From Knoellia sp031844405 (GTDB lineage: Bacteria > Actinomycetota > Actinomycetes > Actinomycetales > Dermatophilaceae), in contig JAUZVC010000001.1 of NCBI GenBank assembly GCA_031844405.1, positions 1,674,001-1,738,000 of the forward strand: a stretch of DNA of 64,000 nt, written 5' to 3'. This document shows, piece after piece, positions 8,446 to 17,543 of this stretch (the first letter of the stretch is position 1; the number at the start of each line of letters is the position of its first letter). The position numbers and the translations under genes were made by a program. Below the pieces are notes generated by a model, which was given only the letters and a program-made list of their open reading frames with translations, was not told the origin of the DNA and searched no databases.

Positions 8446-9672
8446 ATGACCTCCCTCCCAGAACCCACCGTCGGCCGACCCGTGCCCGGCCAGCTGACCT
8501 TCCAGGCACCTCGTCGGGGCAAGCCGCCGCGCCACCTCGCCGACCTCAGCCCCGCCGAGCGCAAGGCCGCCGTCGAGGAGCTCGGCCACAAGGGCTTCCG
8601 CGCCAAGCAGCTCTCGACGCACTACTTCGAGCGGCTCGTCGAGTCGCCCGACGAGATGACCGACCTGCCCAAGGCCGTGCGCGAGCAGCTCGTCGCCGAC
8701 CTCCTGCCGCCGCTGCTCACGCCGGTCCGCACCCTCGAGGCCGACCGTGGCGCGACGCTCAAGTCGGTGTGGCGCCTCCACGACGGTGCGCTCGTCGAGT
8801 CGGTGCTCATGCGCTACCCGAGGCGCGTGACGATCTGCATCTCCAGCCAGGCCGGCTGCGGCATGAACTGCCCGTTCTGCGCCACCGGGCAGGCCGGGCT
8901 CACCCGCAACATGTCGGCCGGCGAGATCGTCGAGCAGGTCGTCGACGCCAACCGCCGGCTGCGCCACGGCGCACTCCCGGCGATCGGCGCGACCCACCCC
9001 GCCGAGGCGGGGCTGGGCGACGAGTCCGACGAGCACTACGGCGACGACGAGCCGGCCTCCGGGCCCGGGCCGCAACGCGTGTCCAACGTCGTCTTCATGG
9101 GCATGGGCGAGGCGCTGGCCAACTACAAGGCGGCCATCGGCGCGATCCGCCGGCTCACCGACCCCAGCCCCGACGGGCTCGGCATGAGCGCGCGCGGCAT
9201 CACGATGTCGACGGTGGGCCTCGTGCCCGGCATCGACAAGCTGGCCGCCGAGGGGATCCCGGTGACGCTCGCGCTCTCGCTGCACGCCCCCGACGACGAG
9301 CTGCGCGACGAGCTCGTGCCGATCAACACCCGGTGGAAGGTCGACGAGGCGCTCGACGCGGCGTTCCGCTACTACGAGACCACCGGCCGCCGCGTGAGCA
9401 TCGAGTACGCCCTCATCAAGGACATCAACGACCACGCCTGGCGGGCCGACCTCCTTGGCGAGAAGCTCGTCGCCCGCGGCAAGGGCTGGGTGCACGTCAA
9501 CCCGATCCCGCTCAACCCGACACCGGGCTCGAAGTGGACCGCCTCGCGCCGCGGCGTCGAGCAGCAGTTCGTCGAGCGGCTGCGCGCCCACGGCATCCCG
9601 ACGACCGTGCGCGACACCCGGGGCTCCGACATCGACGGCGCCTGCGGCCAGCTCGCGGCCACGACCGCCTGA
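8446..9672 (+). CDS. rlmN: Dual-specificity 23S rRNA m2A2503 / tRNA m2A37 methyltransferase
   Basis: A 408-residue radical SAM enzyme. CGMNCPFC at residues 138-145 supplies the three cluster cysteines, NVVFMGMGEALANY near 217 contacts SAM, and the second-half cysteine loop includes DTRGSDIDGACGQL with the late catalytic Cys. An Asp/Glu-rich insertion of about 30 residues (roughly 183-213), common in actinobacteria, follows the cluster domain. ATG at 8446 lies 7 nt after GACACT, suggesting a leaderless message. A strong hairpin follows the stop. Confidence 0.96.
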   Translation: MTSLPEPTVGRPVPGQLTFQAPRRGKPPRHLADLSPAERKAAVEELGHKGFRAKQLSTHYFERLVESPDEMTDLPKAVREQLVADLLPPLLTPVRTLEADRGATLKSVWRLHDGALVESVLMRYPRRVTICISSQAGCGMNCPFCATGQAGLTRNMSAGEIVEQVVDANRRLRHGALPAIGATHPAEAGLGDESDEHYGDDEPASGPGPQRVSNVVFMGMGEALANYKAAIGAIRRLTDPSPDGLGMSARGITMSTVGLVPGIDKLAAEGIPVTLALSLHAPDDELRDELVPINTRWKVDEALDAAFRYYETTGRRVSIEYALIKDINDHAWRADLLGEKLVARGKGWVHVNPIPLNPTPGSKWTASRRGVEQQFVERLRAHGIPTTVRDTRGSDIDGACGQLAATTA

Positions 9673-9694
9673 CCGGGCGGGGTCAGGAAGGGGA

Positions 9695-9732
9695 GCGAAC
9701 GGCATACCGGCTCGTTGTCGTATGCCGTTCGC
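9695..9732 (+). terminator. rlmN hairpin with paired GTATGCCG words
   Basis: Perfect 13-bp stem: arms 9695-9707 (GCGAACGGCATAC) and 9720-9732, 12-nt loop. It lies 23 bp after rlmN and 10 bp before the end of the convergent lipoprotein pseudogene, so it may serve both. Both arms contain the repeated GTATGCCG word. There is no long T-run. Confidence 0.6.
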
Positions 9733-9741
9733 CCACCTCCG

Positions 9742-10234
9742 TCAGGCCGGGTTCCCCCGCTGGTCGCGGAAGACCACCGGGTCGGGAAGGTTCTCCCGGG
9801 GCACCCTCCACACCTCGACCTGCACCGGCGCCCACCCGCAGACCGCGTCCCCGCTCTCGACGACCAGGCGCAGCACGCCGTCGTCGAGGACGAGGCTCGA
9901 TGTCTCGTCGCAGTCGTTGTAGACCGCGAGGACGAAGACGGACGCGTCGAGCCCGACGGCGCGCACCCGCTCGACGTCCGCGGCCGGGACGGAGGAGGGC
10001 AGTGTGGCGACCGCCTTCTCCCACTCTCCGTCGGCGTCGACGACGTCTCGTCCGCAGCTGCGGGTCTCGCCACTCGTCTCACTCCGCCTGACTGTGGGCG
10101 GTCGACTCGCTCCACCTCGTCAGCCGTGTGGCGCCCGGATCGGACGTGCCGCTGCCCGCGACGCCACAGGCTGACAGCGACAGGGCAAGGGCGACGAGGA
10201 CACCGGCACGATGCGAGCGCTGTGCGGTGGTCAC
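9742..10234 (-). pseudogene. Small lipoprotein interrupted by a frameshift
   Basis: The GTG at 10234 opens a frame with a basic start and a lipobox (HRAGVLVALALSLSAC). It then reads WSESTAHSQAE and stops at 10079-10081. A second frame, open from 10119 down to 9742, continues with ETRSCGRDVVDADGEWEKAV and ends DPVVFRDQRGNPA, but has no ATG or GTG start before 9966. The two halves together make one plausible lipoprotein of about 160 residues, so a single-base shift between 10082 and 10119 is the simplest reading. It could be a true pseudogene, a sequencing error, or programmed frameshifting. Function of the intact protein is unknown. Confidence 0.6.
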
Positions 10235-10305
10235 GCCACTGTGACGTGCGCCGGTGTCGTCCGGTTCCGCCCGGGGTGCGCAGAGGGCGCGGCTACTCTG
10301 GAGCG

Positions 10306-11505
10306 ATGCGCCTGCGTCTCGTCGCGGCCGGCGTCCTCGCCGCCCTCACCCTCACCGCCTGTGGCGGCACGCTGCCCGACAACCTCCGTGGCGAGGACAC
10401 GCACGGCAGCAGCCACGCGGCGTCGTCGTCGCCGGAGAAGGCCGCCGCGAGCTCGAAGCCGACCAAGCCCGAGAAGCCGGACGTCGCGCTGCGCAAGGGC
10501 GAGACCTTCCAGGACATCTCGATGGCGGCGAAGTACACGCCCAAGGCGCCGTTCGGCAGCGGCACCGACGACTACCGCTGCTTCCTCGTGGACCCGAAGT
10601 TCGCGCAGGACATGATCGTCAGCGGCGTCAAGGTCATGCCCGACAACCCCGATGCCGTCCACCACGTCATCCTCTACAAGGTCGAGCCGCAGGACGTCGC
10701 CGCGGCGAAGGCGCAGGACGCGCAGGACGAGGGCGACGGCTGGACCTGCTTCGGCGGCACCGGCATCAAGGGCGGCGCGGCCTCGCAGATCAACAGCGCC
10801 GAGTGGGTCGCGGCCTGGGCGCCCGGTGGCGGCGAGCGGGTCATGGCCGAGGACATCGGCATCCCGCTGGCCAAGGGCTCGCAGCTCGTCATGCAGATGC
10901 ACTACAACCTTCTCGTCGGCGACGGCCCCGACCAGAGCAGCGCCCGGCTCCGGCTCACCCCGGCGTCAGCGGGCACGAAGACCCCGCTCCAGACGATGCT
11001 CCTGCCGGCGCCCGTCGAGCTGCCCTGTCGCAAGGGCACGCCCGGCGAGCTCTGCGCGCGCACTCCCGCGGTCGCCGACATCCGCGCGCGCTTCGGCGAG
11101 CAGGTCGCGACCGCCGACCTGCTGCACCTGCTCTGCGGCGAGCTCAAGCCCGGTCCCACGCAGTCGTGCACGCGGCCGGTGACCCAGGCCGGTGAGATCC
11201 GGGCCGTCGCCGGGCACATGCACCTGCTCGGCAAGTCCATCACCGTCGACGTCAACAAGGGCACGCCGCAGGCGAAGCGGGTCCTCGACATCCCGGTGTG
11301 GAACTTCGACGACCAGGACGCGATCCCGCTGCCCAAGCCGCAGCCGATCAAGCAGGGCGACACCCTCACCGTCACGTGCACCCACGACCAGGCGATGCGC
11401 GACGTGCTGCCGGCCTACGAGGGCACGCGTGAGCGCTACGTCGCCTGGGGCGAGGGCACGACCGACGAGATGTGCCTCGGCGTCGTCCTGTTCACCCGCG
11501 GCTGA
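10306..11505 (+). CDS. Copper type II ascorbate-dependent monooxygenase-like lipoprotein
   Basis: A 399-residue exported lipoprotein: signal MRLRLVAAGVLAALTLTAC with lipobox Cys20, then a Ser/Lys/Pro linker and two PHM/DBH-like beta domains. All copper-ligand motifs of the peptidylglycine/dopamine monooxygenase family can be matched: His119-His120 in AVHHVIL, His199 in MQMHYNLL, His304-x-His306 in GHMHLLGK, and Met389 in TTDEMCLG. Family enzymes hydroxylate C-H bonds using two copper sites and ascorbate; the bacterial substrate is unknown. ATG at 10306 follows TACTCT by 6 nt. It overlaps the convergent LOG gene by 14 bp. Confidence 0.8.
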   Translation: MRLRLVAAGVLAALTLTACGGTLPDNLRGEDTHGSSHAASSSPEKAAASSKPTKPEKPDVALRKGETFQDISMAAKYTPKAPFGSGTDDYRCFLVDPKFAQDMIVSGVKVMPDNPDAVHHVILYKVEPQDVAAAKAQDAQDEGDGWTCFGGTGIKGGAASQINSAEWVAAWAPGGGERVMAEDIGIPLAKGSQLVMQMHYNLLVGDGPDQSSARLRLTPASAGTKTPLQTMLLPAPVELPCRKGTPGELCARTPAVADIRARFGEQVATADLLHLLCGELKPGPTQSCTRPVTQAGEIRAVAGHMHLLGKSITVDVNKGTPQAKRVLDIPVWNFDDQDAIPLPKPQPIKQGDTLTVTCTHDQAMRDVLPAYEGTRERYVAWGEGTTDEMCLGVVLFTRG

Positions 11506-12604
11506 GCACCACCTCGGCGGCCTCGTCGACGGTGTCCACGAGGTGCACGACCTCACCGAGACCACGGTCGCGACCGAGCGCCTCGATGGCGTGCCACACG
11601 GGGACGTCGCGCGACCAGTGGTCGACGCCGACGAGGACGAGTGGCGGCAGGGTGCGCTCCGCCTCGGCGTAGTAGAGCGGCGTGACCGACTGGAAGATCT
11701 CCTGCACCGTGCCGGCCGCGCCGTGGAGCACGACGAGCCCGGCGGTCGAGCGCGCGAGCAGTCCGTCCTCGCGCACGGCGTTGCTGAAGTACTTCGCGAT
11801 CCCGTTGCAGAAGACGTTGGGCGGCTCGTGTCCGTAGAACCATGTCGGGATGCCGATCGAGCGCACGCGGCTGTCCGCGACCGGCTGCCGCAGGACGTCG
11901 TCGTGGACCTCGAGGGCGATGCCGGCCCAGTCGTCGATGGACGGACGGAACGACGGTATGCCGGCCAGTCGCCCGAGCGCGTCGCGCAGGACGTCCTCGG
12001 TCGGGCACAGCGCACCGAGGTTCGCGGCCTCCATCGCCCCCGGCCCGCCGCCGGTGGCGACGACGAGCCCCGCGGAGGCGAGCCGGTGGCCGAGACGGGC
12101 GGCGCCGGCATACGCCTCGCTCTCGCGCGAGAGCGCGTGCCCGCCCATGACGCCGACGACGGGCGAGTCGCCGAGGAACTCGGTGAGGGCGTCGCTCACC
12201 GAGTCGTCGTGGATGGCGCGCAGCAGGCTGACGAAGACGTCGTGGCGGAGGGTGGCGTCGCGCGACCAGTGGTAGGCGAGGGCGTCGGGGGTCCGTTCGT
12301 AGCCGCGCTCGGCCAGGCCGGCGTAGAGCTCGTGCGGCTGGTAGAGCGTGGCGCGGTAGGGGTTGACCGGTGCGTGCGGGTCGGTCGGGAAGACAAGGGC
12401 TCCATGCAGCCGGAGGTGGGCGTCGAGCGCGGGGGACAGGCGGCCGCCGAGGACGACGAGCGCCTCGAGGTCGGTGCGGCCGAGCAGCTCGTCCTCGTGG
12501 CCGGTGAGGTCGAGGTCCTGGATCCGGCGGCCCGCGAGGGGTGCGCCGCTCGACAGCGCCGCGTCGAGGTCGCCGAGGGTCTCGATCTCGTCCATGCCGT
12601 TCAT
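11492..12604 (-). CDS. LOG-family (lysine decarboxylase-like Rossmann) protein
   Basis: A 370-residue protein with a Rossmann-fold core containing GVMGGHALSRESEAY (near residue 150), ATGGGPGAMEAAN (near 185), and LHGAAGTVQEIFQ in place of the family PGGxGTxxE. Family members include cytokinin-activating phosphoribohydrolases and pyrimidine nucleotide N-ribosidases (PpnN), so hydrolysis of a nucleotide N-glycosidic bond is plausible. Here the Gly-Gly of the last motif is altered while the Thr and Glu remain. Length and the separate N-terminal region (residues 1-140) are closer to the long PpnN type. A second ATG is available at 12595. Confidence 0.72.
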   Translation of the reverse strand: MNGMDEIETLGDLDAALSSGAPLAGRRIQDLDLTGHEDELLGRTDLEALVVLGGRLSPALDAHLRLHGALVFPTDPHAPVNPYRATLYQPHELYAGLAERGYERTPDALAYHWSRDATLRHDVFVSLLRAIHDDSVSDALTEFLGDSPVVGVMGGHALSRESEAYAGAARLGHRLASAGLVVATGGGPGAMEAANLGALCPTEDVLRDALGRLAGIPSFRPSIDDWAGIALEVHDDVLRQPVADSRVRSIGIPTWFYGHEPPNVFCNGIAKYFSNAVREDGLLARSTAGLVVLHGAAGTVQEIFQSVTPLYYAEAERTLPPLVLVGVDHWSRDVPVWHAIEALGRDRGLGEVVHLVDTVDEAAEVVLSRG

Positions 12605-12629
12605 CCTGCCTCGCGGTTAGGGTCGAACC

Positions 12630-14093
12630 ATGTCTCCCGTGACGCAGAAGTCCGTCCTGTCCACCGTGCCGACCCAGCTGTTCGTCGGCGGCGAGTGGCG
12701 CGACTCGCTCAGCGCGACGACCTTCCCCGTGCACGACCCGGCGACCGGCGGCGTGCTCGTCGAGGTGGCCAACGGGACGGTCGCCGACGGTGAGGCCGCC
12801 CTCGACGCAGCCGTTGGGGCACAGGCCGACTGGGCGGCGAGGCCCCCGCGCGAGCGCGGCGAGATCCTCCGCCGGGCCTTCGAGATGCTCACCGAGCGCA
12901 CCGACGAGTTCGCGATGCTCATGACGCTCGAGATGGGCAAGCCGCTGGCCGAGTCGCGCGGAGAGGTCGCCTATGCGGCGGAGTTCTTCCGGTGGTTCTC
13001 GGAGGAGGCCGTGCGCATCCACGGCCGGTATGCCGTGAACCCGGCCGGCGGGTCACGCCTCCTCACGATGCAGAAGCCGGTCGGTCCGACCTTCATGATC
13101 ACGCCGTGGAACTTCCCTCTGGCGATGGGGACGCGCAAGATCGGACCGGCCGTCGCCGCCGGCTGCACGATGGTCGTCAAGCCGGCCCAGGAGACGCCGC
13201 TGTCGATGCTCGTCCTCGCCGCGCTGCTGCAGGAGGCGGGCCTGCCCGACGGCGTCCTCAACGTCGTCACCACCTCGGACACCGCCGTCGTCTCCGAGCC
13301 GATCATCCGCGACCCGCGGCTGCGCAAGCTCACCTTCACCGGCTCGACCGCCGTCGGACGCAGGCTCGTCGAGCAGTCCGCCGAGCAGCTGCTCCGGGTC
13401 TCGATGGAGCTCGGCGGCAACGCGCCCTTCCTCGTCTTCGACGATGCCGACCTCGACGCCGCAGTCGAGGGGGCGATGCTCGCCAAGATGCGCAACATCG
13501 GCGAGGCGTGCACCTCGGCGAACCGCTTCCTCGTCCACGAGTCGGTGGCCGAGGACTTCGGGCAGAGGCTCGCGAAGCGCATGGGCGGGCTCACCGTCGG
13601 CAAGGGCACGAGGTCCGGTGTCGAGGTGGGGCCCCTCATCACGGCCAAGGCCCGCGACGGTGTCCACGAGCTCGTGCAGGAGGCCGTCGACAAGGGCGCC
13701 CGGCTGCTCACCGGGGGCGAGCCGGTGGCCGGCCGCGGCCACTTCTACGCCCCGACCGTGCTCGTCGACGTGCCGGCCGACGCGCGGGTCCTCGCCGAGG
13801 AGATCTTCGGACCCGTCGCGCCCATCACGACCTTCTCCGACGAGGCGGACGCGGTGCGGCAGGCGAACTCGACCGAGTACGGCCTCGTCGCCTACGCCTA
13901 CACCCGCGACCACGCCCGCGTGCTCCGGGTGAGCGAGGGCCTCGAGTTCGGGATGGTCGGCATCAACACCGGGATCGTCTCGAACGCTGCCGCTCCCTTC
14001 GGTGGCGTCAAGCACTCCGGCTTCGGCCGCGAGGGTGGGTTCGAGGGCATCGCCGAGTACCTCGAGACGACCTACGTCTCGCTCAACCCCTGA
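12630..14093 (+). CDS. gabD: NAD(P)-dependent succinate-semialdehyde dehydrogenase
   Basis: A 487-residue aldehyde dehydrogenase oxidising succinate semialdehyde to succinate, the last step of GABA degradation. Visible elements are TPWNFPLAMGTRK, FTGSTAVGRRL, general base Glu260 in MELGGNAPF, and catalytic Cys294 in GEACTSANRF. The C-terminal NTGIVSNAAAPFGGVKHSGFGREGG is characteristic of SSADH rather than other ALDHs. ATG at 12630 lies 6 nt after a textbook TAGGGT box, so the message is probably leaderless. No GABA transaminase is adjacent. Confidence 0.9.
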   Translation: MSPVTQKSVLSTVPTQLFVGGEWRDSLSATTFPVHDPATGGVLVEVANGTVADGEAALDAAVGAQADWAARPPRERGEILRRAFEMLTERTDEFAMLMTLEMGKPLAESRGEVAYAAEFFRWFSEEAVRIHGRYAVNPAGGSRLLTMQKPVGPTFMITPWNFPLAMGTRKIGPAVAAGCTMVVKPAQETPLSMLVLAALLQEAGLPDGVLNVVTTSDTAVVSEPIIRDPRLRKLTFTGSTAVGRRLVEQSAEQLLRVSMELGGNAPFLVFDDADLDAAVEGAMLAKMRNIGEACTSANRFLVHESVAEDFGQRLAKRMGGLTVGKGTRSGVEVGPLITAKARDGVHELVQEAVDKGARLLTGGEPVAGRGHFYAPTVLVDVPADARVLAEEIFGPVAPITTFSDEADAVRQANSTEYGLVAYAYTRDHARVLRVSEGLEFGMVGINTGIVSNAAAPFGGVKHSGFGREGGFEGIAEYLETTYVSLNP

Positions 14094-14096
14094 GGG

Positions 14097-15488
14097 TCAG
14101 GTGTCGATGCGCAGCGCCTCGACGGGGGCGACGGCGACGGCCCGCAGGGCCGGACCCTGCGACGCGACGAGGACGAGCACGACGCCGGCCGCGGCGATCG
14201 CGAGAAGGGCACCGAACGGCATACCCCAGACGAGTCCCTCGGTGGGCGCCCCGACGAGTGCCTGCGCCCCGGCCGACCCGTAGACGAGCCCGAGCACCGC
14301 GCCGAAGACGACGGCCGATGCCGACAGCGCGACCGACTCCTTCGTGATCATCGTGCGGACCTGGCGGCGCGTGAACCCGAGCGAACGCAGCAGGCCGATC
14401 TCGCGGTGGCGCTGGATGACGCTGAGCGACATCGTGCTCACGAAGCCGACGGCGGCGATGACCGACGAGATGACGATGATGCAGACGAGCACGGTCGAGG
14501 TCACGGCATAGACCTGGTCGGCCTGGGCGCGCTGGGCGGCGTCGACGTCCCACGAGGCGACGCTGTCGCGCAGGGCCGACATGCCGGAGGTGAAGGTCGT
14601 CACGAGCGCGACGCCGATGACGAGCCCCATCGTCGACCGTGTCGTACGCAGCGGGTCGAGCAGCGCGTTGCGGCGGGCCACGACGCTCGCCGGGTCGCGA
14701 CCGAGCACCCGGCTCAGCGCCCCGACGACGCCGGGGATGACGAACCGTGCACCGACGAGGAACCCCGTGCCGGAGCCGGCGGCGCCGACGAAGGCGAGGA
14801 CGAAGCCGGCCGCCGGGTTCGACTCGCCGAGGACCGCCCCGAGGGCGAGGACGAGCAGTCCGCCGACGATGCCGACTCCTGCGATGAGCGCCCGCCACAC
14901 CGACGCCGACCGCGGGGGAGGGGTGTGCGCGGCGGTCCCGGCGAGGGCGGCTGCGGGCGACACCCGGAGCACGCCGCGCGACCCCAACCAGCCGGCGACG
15001 GTCGCCGACGCGACGATCGCCACGAGCGCGCCGCCGAGCTGCCACGTCGCCCACGGGTAGTCGGCCTCGGGCAGCGTGCCGCGGGCGACGAGCACGACCC
15101 GGACGACATGGGTGAGCGACGTCCCGAGGGCGACACCGGCGAGCGCCCCGAGCGCCCCGACAGCGGCGGTGCCGCGCATGACCGACGACCTCAGCTCCCG
15201 GCCGCGAGCACCGAGGAGCCGGAGCAGGGCGATGTGGCGCAGCCGACCGGCGACGACCGTGTCGACGGCGCCGACGATGACGATCGCGCCGACGTAGAGC
15301 GCGATGAGGACGAAGACCCCGGCCACGATCCCGAGCAGGAGCCCGACCGAGCCGCCGGACTCGCGGCTGACCGTCGAGAGGACCGACGAGGTCGTCATGA
15401 GCGTCGCGGCATAGGCGCCGCAGAGCCCGCCGACGAGCCCGACCGTGCCGAGCTCGCGCAGGCTGCCGAGGACGAGGTTGCGCCTCAT
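14097..15488 (-). CDS. ABC transporter permease, FtsX/MacB-like
   Basis: A 463-residue membrane protein with two FtsX-type permease units. The second includes VISSVIAAVGFVSTMSLSVIQRHREIGLLRSLGFTRRQVRTMI, the coupling region conserved in FtsX/MacB/LolC permeases. About eight to ten membrane segments are present. Its ATG at 15488 overlaps the ATPase stop codon (ATGA), so the two are translationally coupled. It probably exports a peptide, lipid or antibiotic; the neighbouring two-component system suggests an envelope-stress or drug-response exporter. Confidence 0.85.
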   Translation of the reverse strand: MRRNLVLGSLRELGTVGLVGGLCGAYAATLMTTSSVLSTVSRESGGSVGLLLGIVAGVFVLIALYVGAIVIVGAVDTVVAGRLRHIALLRLLGARGRELRSSVMRGTAAVGALGALAGVALGTSLTHVVRVVLVARGTLPEADYPWATWQLGGALVAIVASATVAGWLGSRGVLRVSPAAALAGTAAHTPPPRSASVWRALIAGVGIVGGLLVLALGAVLGESNPAAGFVLAFVGAAGSGTGFLVGARFVIPGVVGALSRVLGRDPASVVARRNALLDPLRTTRSTMGLVIGVALVTTFTSGMSALRDSVASWDVDAAQRAQADQVYAVTSTVLVCIIVISSVIAAVGFVSTMSLSVIQRHREIGLLRSLGFTRRQVRTMITKESVALSASAVVFGAVLGLVYGSAGAQALVGAPTEGLVWGMPFGALLAIAAAGVVLVLVASQGPALRAVAVAPVEALRIDT

Positions 15489-16258
15489 GCCGCGCCCACC
15501 TCGAACCCGATGAGCAGGTCGGAGATCTGCTGCGGCGACAGTGGTCCGTGGTCGCCGACGAGCCGCCCGTCGGCGATGACGAGGATGCGGTCGGCATAGG
15601 AGGCGGCCACCGGGTCGTGGCTCACCATCGCGATCGTCTGGCCGTACTCGCGGGCCGCCGTCCGCAGGAGGGTGAGCACCTCGCGCGACGAGCGCGAGTC
15701 GAGGTTGCCCGTGGGCTCGTCGGCGAAGATCACCGACGGCCGCGAGGCGAGCGCGCGGGCGATCGCGACGCGCTGCTGCTGGCCCCCGGACAGCTCGCTC
15801 GGCCGGTGCCCGATCCGCTCTCCGAGCCCGAGCGTGACGACGAGGTGGTCGATCCACCGCTGCTGCTCGGCGCCGACCCGCCGACCGGCGAGCTCGAACG
15901 GCAGCAGGATGTTCTCGTGCGCCGACAGCGTCGGGACGAGGTTGAAGGCCTGGAAGACGAACCCCACCTCCTCGCGCCGCAGCCTCGTCCGCGCGTCGTC
16001 GCCGAGATGGCTGAGCGGGCGCCCGGCGAGCACGACCTCGCCGCTCGTGACGTCGTCGAGCCCGGCGGCGACGTTCATGAGCGTCGACTTGCCCGAGCCG
16101 GACGGACCCATGATCGCGGTGAACCCGCCGCGCGCGATGTCGACGCTGATCTCGTCGAGGGCTGCCACCCTGCCGGTGCCCTCGCCATAGACGCGTGACA
16201 CGCGCCGCAGCGAGACGACGGCAGAAGGGGACGGTTCCTGGTGTGGTGTCGATGTCAT
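15485..16258 (-). CDS. ABC transporter ATP-binding protein, MacB/LolD-like
   Basis: A 257-residue nucleotide-binding domain with Walker A GPSGSGKST (near residue 52), Q-loop VFQAFNLVPTLSAHEN, signature LSGGQQQRVAIARAL, Walker B VIFADEPTGNLD and switch His in AMVSHDP. The GNLDS sequence after Walker B is typical of the MacB/LolD/BceA group. ATG at 16258 is preceded by TAGCGT with 7 nt spacing, suggesting leaderless transcription of the two-gene operon. Confidence 0.92.
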   Translation of the reverse strand: MTSTPHQEPSPSAVVSLRRVSRVYGEGTGRVAALDEISVDIARGGFTAIMGPSGSGKSTLMNVAAGLDDVTSGEVVLAGRPLSHLGDDARTRLRREEVGFVFQAFNLVPTLSAHENILLPFELAGRRVGAEQQRWIDHLVVTLGLGERIGHRPSELSGGQQQRVAIARALASRPSVIFADEPTGNLDSRSSREVLTLLRTAAREYGQTIAMVSHDPVAASYADRILVIADGRLVGDHGPLSPQQISDLLIGFEVGAA

Positions 16259-16425
16259 GCGGACGACGCTAGGAACGGGACCCCACCCACCACATCCGGC
16301 TCGAGAGGCATCCGGGTCCGTCCAGCGATGTATCCCTGCTCCTTACCCGTGGGGGACGACCGACGCGTATGCCGTGGAGCGACCGCCGCTCGGCCCCCAC
16401 CACGGCGGTCCGTAGGGTGCGGGGC

Positions 16426-16869
16426 ATGAGCGAGACCCCCTCGGCCTTCACCGACCCGGCGACAATCGACGGGCTGTCCCACGCCGTCCGCGAGTCCGGC
16501 GGCGCCCTCGGCCCGCAGACCGCCCTCTGGCGGGCGATGTTCGGACTCGAGCGCTGGTTCTTCGTCGCCCGGGGGACCATGCCCGACGTCGGGCCGCTCG
16601 TCGGCACCGTCGACGGCGTGCCCTCGCTTCTCGCCTTCACGACGGGCGGTCGCGCCCGCGGGTTCGCGCTCGCGAACGGGTTCAGCGAGGAGCAGGCCAA
16701 CCACCTCCTCGCCGTGCCCAGTGACAACATCCTCGCGATGTGCGACCAGTTCGCCGAGCACGGCGTCCAGCGCGTCGTCGTCGACCAGGGCGTGCTCGGC
16801 TTCTTCGCGCCCCTCGCTCAGCTCCGTCCCATCCACGAGTTCATCGAGCAGCACCCGCCACAGGGATGA
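16426..16869 (+). CDS. Uncharacterised protein, possibly SseB-like
   Basis: A 147-residue soluble protein, LSHAVRESGGALGPQTALWRAMFGLERWFFVARG ... PSLLAFTTGGRARGFALANGF ... EHGVQRVVVDQGVLGFFAPLAQL. The pattern of a short strand, then LLAFTTGGRARGFA, then a late VVVDQG strand loosely resembles the SseB-like fold, but I do not recognise a specific family. ATG at 16426 lies 7 nt after a TAGGGT box, supporting this start over an upstream one at 16369. It lies divergent from the ABC operon and converges on the response regulator gene. Confidence 0.6.
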   Translation: MSETPSAFTDPATIDGLSHAVRESGGALGPQTALWRAMFGLERWFFVARGTMPDVGPLVGTVDGVPSLLAFTTGGRARGFALANGFSEEQANHLLAVPSDNILAMCDQFAEHGVQRVVVDQGVLGFFAPLAQLRPIHEFIEQHPPQG

Positions 16870-16895
16870 CCCGGCGCGTCGGCTCGGGCCGGCCC

Positions 16896-17543
16896 TCAGA
16901 GCAGGCCGTGCTCGTAGGCATAGACGACGAGCTGCACCCGGTCCCGCAGCGCCAGCTTGGTGAGGATCCGCGAGACGTGGGTCTTGACCGTCGCCTCGGA
17001 GAGGAACTCGGCCGCCGCGATCTCGGCGTTCGACAGGCCCTGGGCCGCTCGCAGCAGGATCTCGCGCTCCCGCGGCGTGAGGCGCTCGAGCTCCGGACCC
17101 GGGGTTGCGGTCGTGCGCTGCCGGAAGCGCTCGAAGACCGCGCGGGTCGCACCGGCGGCGACGACCTGGGTGCCCTCGGCGACGGTCCGGATGGCGGCGA
17201 GAAGCAGCTCGGGCCGGGTGTCCTTGAGGACGAAGCCCGAGGCGCCGGCCTCGATCGCGTCGGCGGCCAGCTCGTCGAGGTCGAAGGTCGTGAGGACGAG
17301 CACCCGCGGCGCCTCCTCGCCGAAGCGGGCGAGCAGCCTGCGGGTCGCCTCGACGCCGTCGACCCGGGGCATCCGGACGTCCATGAGGACGACGTCGGGC
17401 CGGCACTGCTCGACGAGCGCGACGACCTCGTCGCCGTCGCCGGCCTGGCCGACGACCTCGAGGTCGTCCTGGCTCGACACGACCATGGCGATCCCGGCGC
17501 GGAAGAGGGCCTGGTCGTCGACGAGGGCGACGCGCACGCTCAC
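16896..17543 (-). CDS. LuxR/NarL-type response regulator
   Basis: A 215-residue regulator. The receiver domain (1-120) has acidic pocket VDDQ, phospho-acceptor Asp in VVLMDVRMPRVDG and Lys in FVLKDTRPE. The C-terminal LuxR helix-turn-helix is LTPREREILLRAAQGLSNAEIAAAEFLSEATVKTHVSRILTKL. Its start overlaps the kinase stop by 4 bp, so the pair is coupled. The same-strand ABC exporter downstream is a reasonable regulatory target, although a gene on the other strand intervenes. Confidence 0.92.
   Translation of the reverse strand: MSVRVALVDDQALFRAGIAMVVSSQDDLEVVGQAGDGDEVVALVEQCRPDVVLMDVRMPRVDGVEATRRLLARFGEEAPRVLVLTTFDLDELAADAIEAGASGFVLKDTRPELLLAAIRTVAEGTQVVAAGATRAVFERFRQRTTATPGPELERLTPREREILLRAAQGLSNAEIAAAEFLSEATVKTHVSRILTKLALRDRVQLVVYAYEHGLL

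Noticed and set aside
5208..8606. 1132-residue minus-strand open frame across pyrH, frr and cdsA
   Set aside because: Composition is Arg/Asp/Val/Gly-rich shadow sequence; the plus strand carries three well-known genes.
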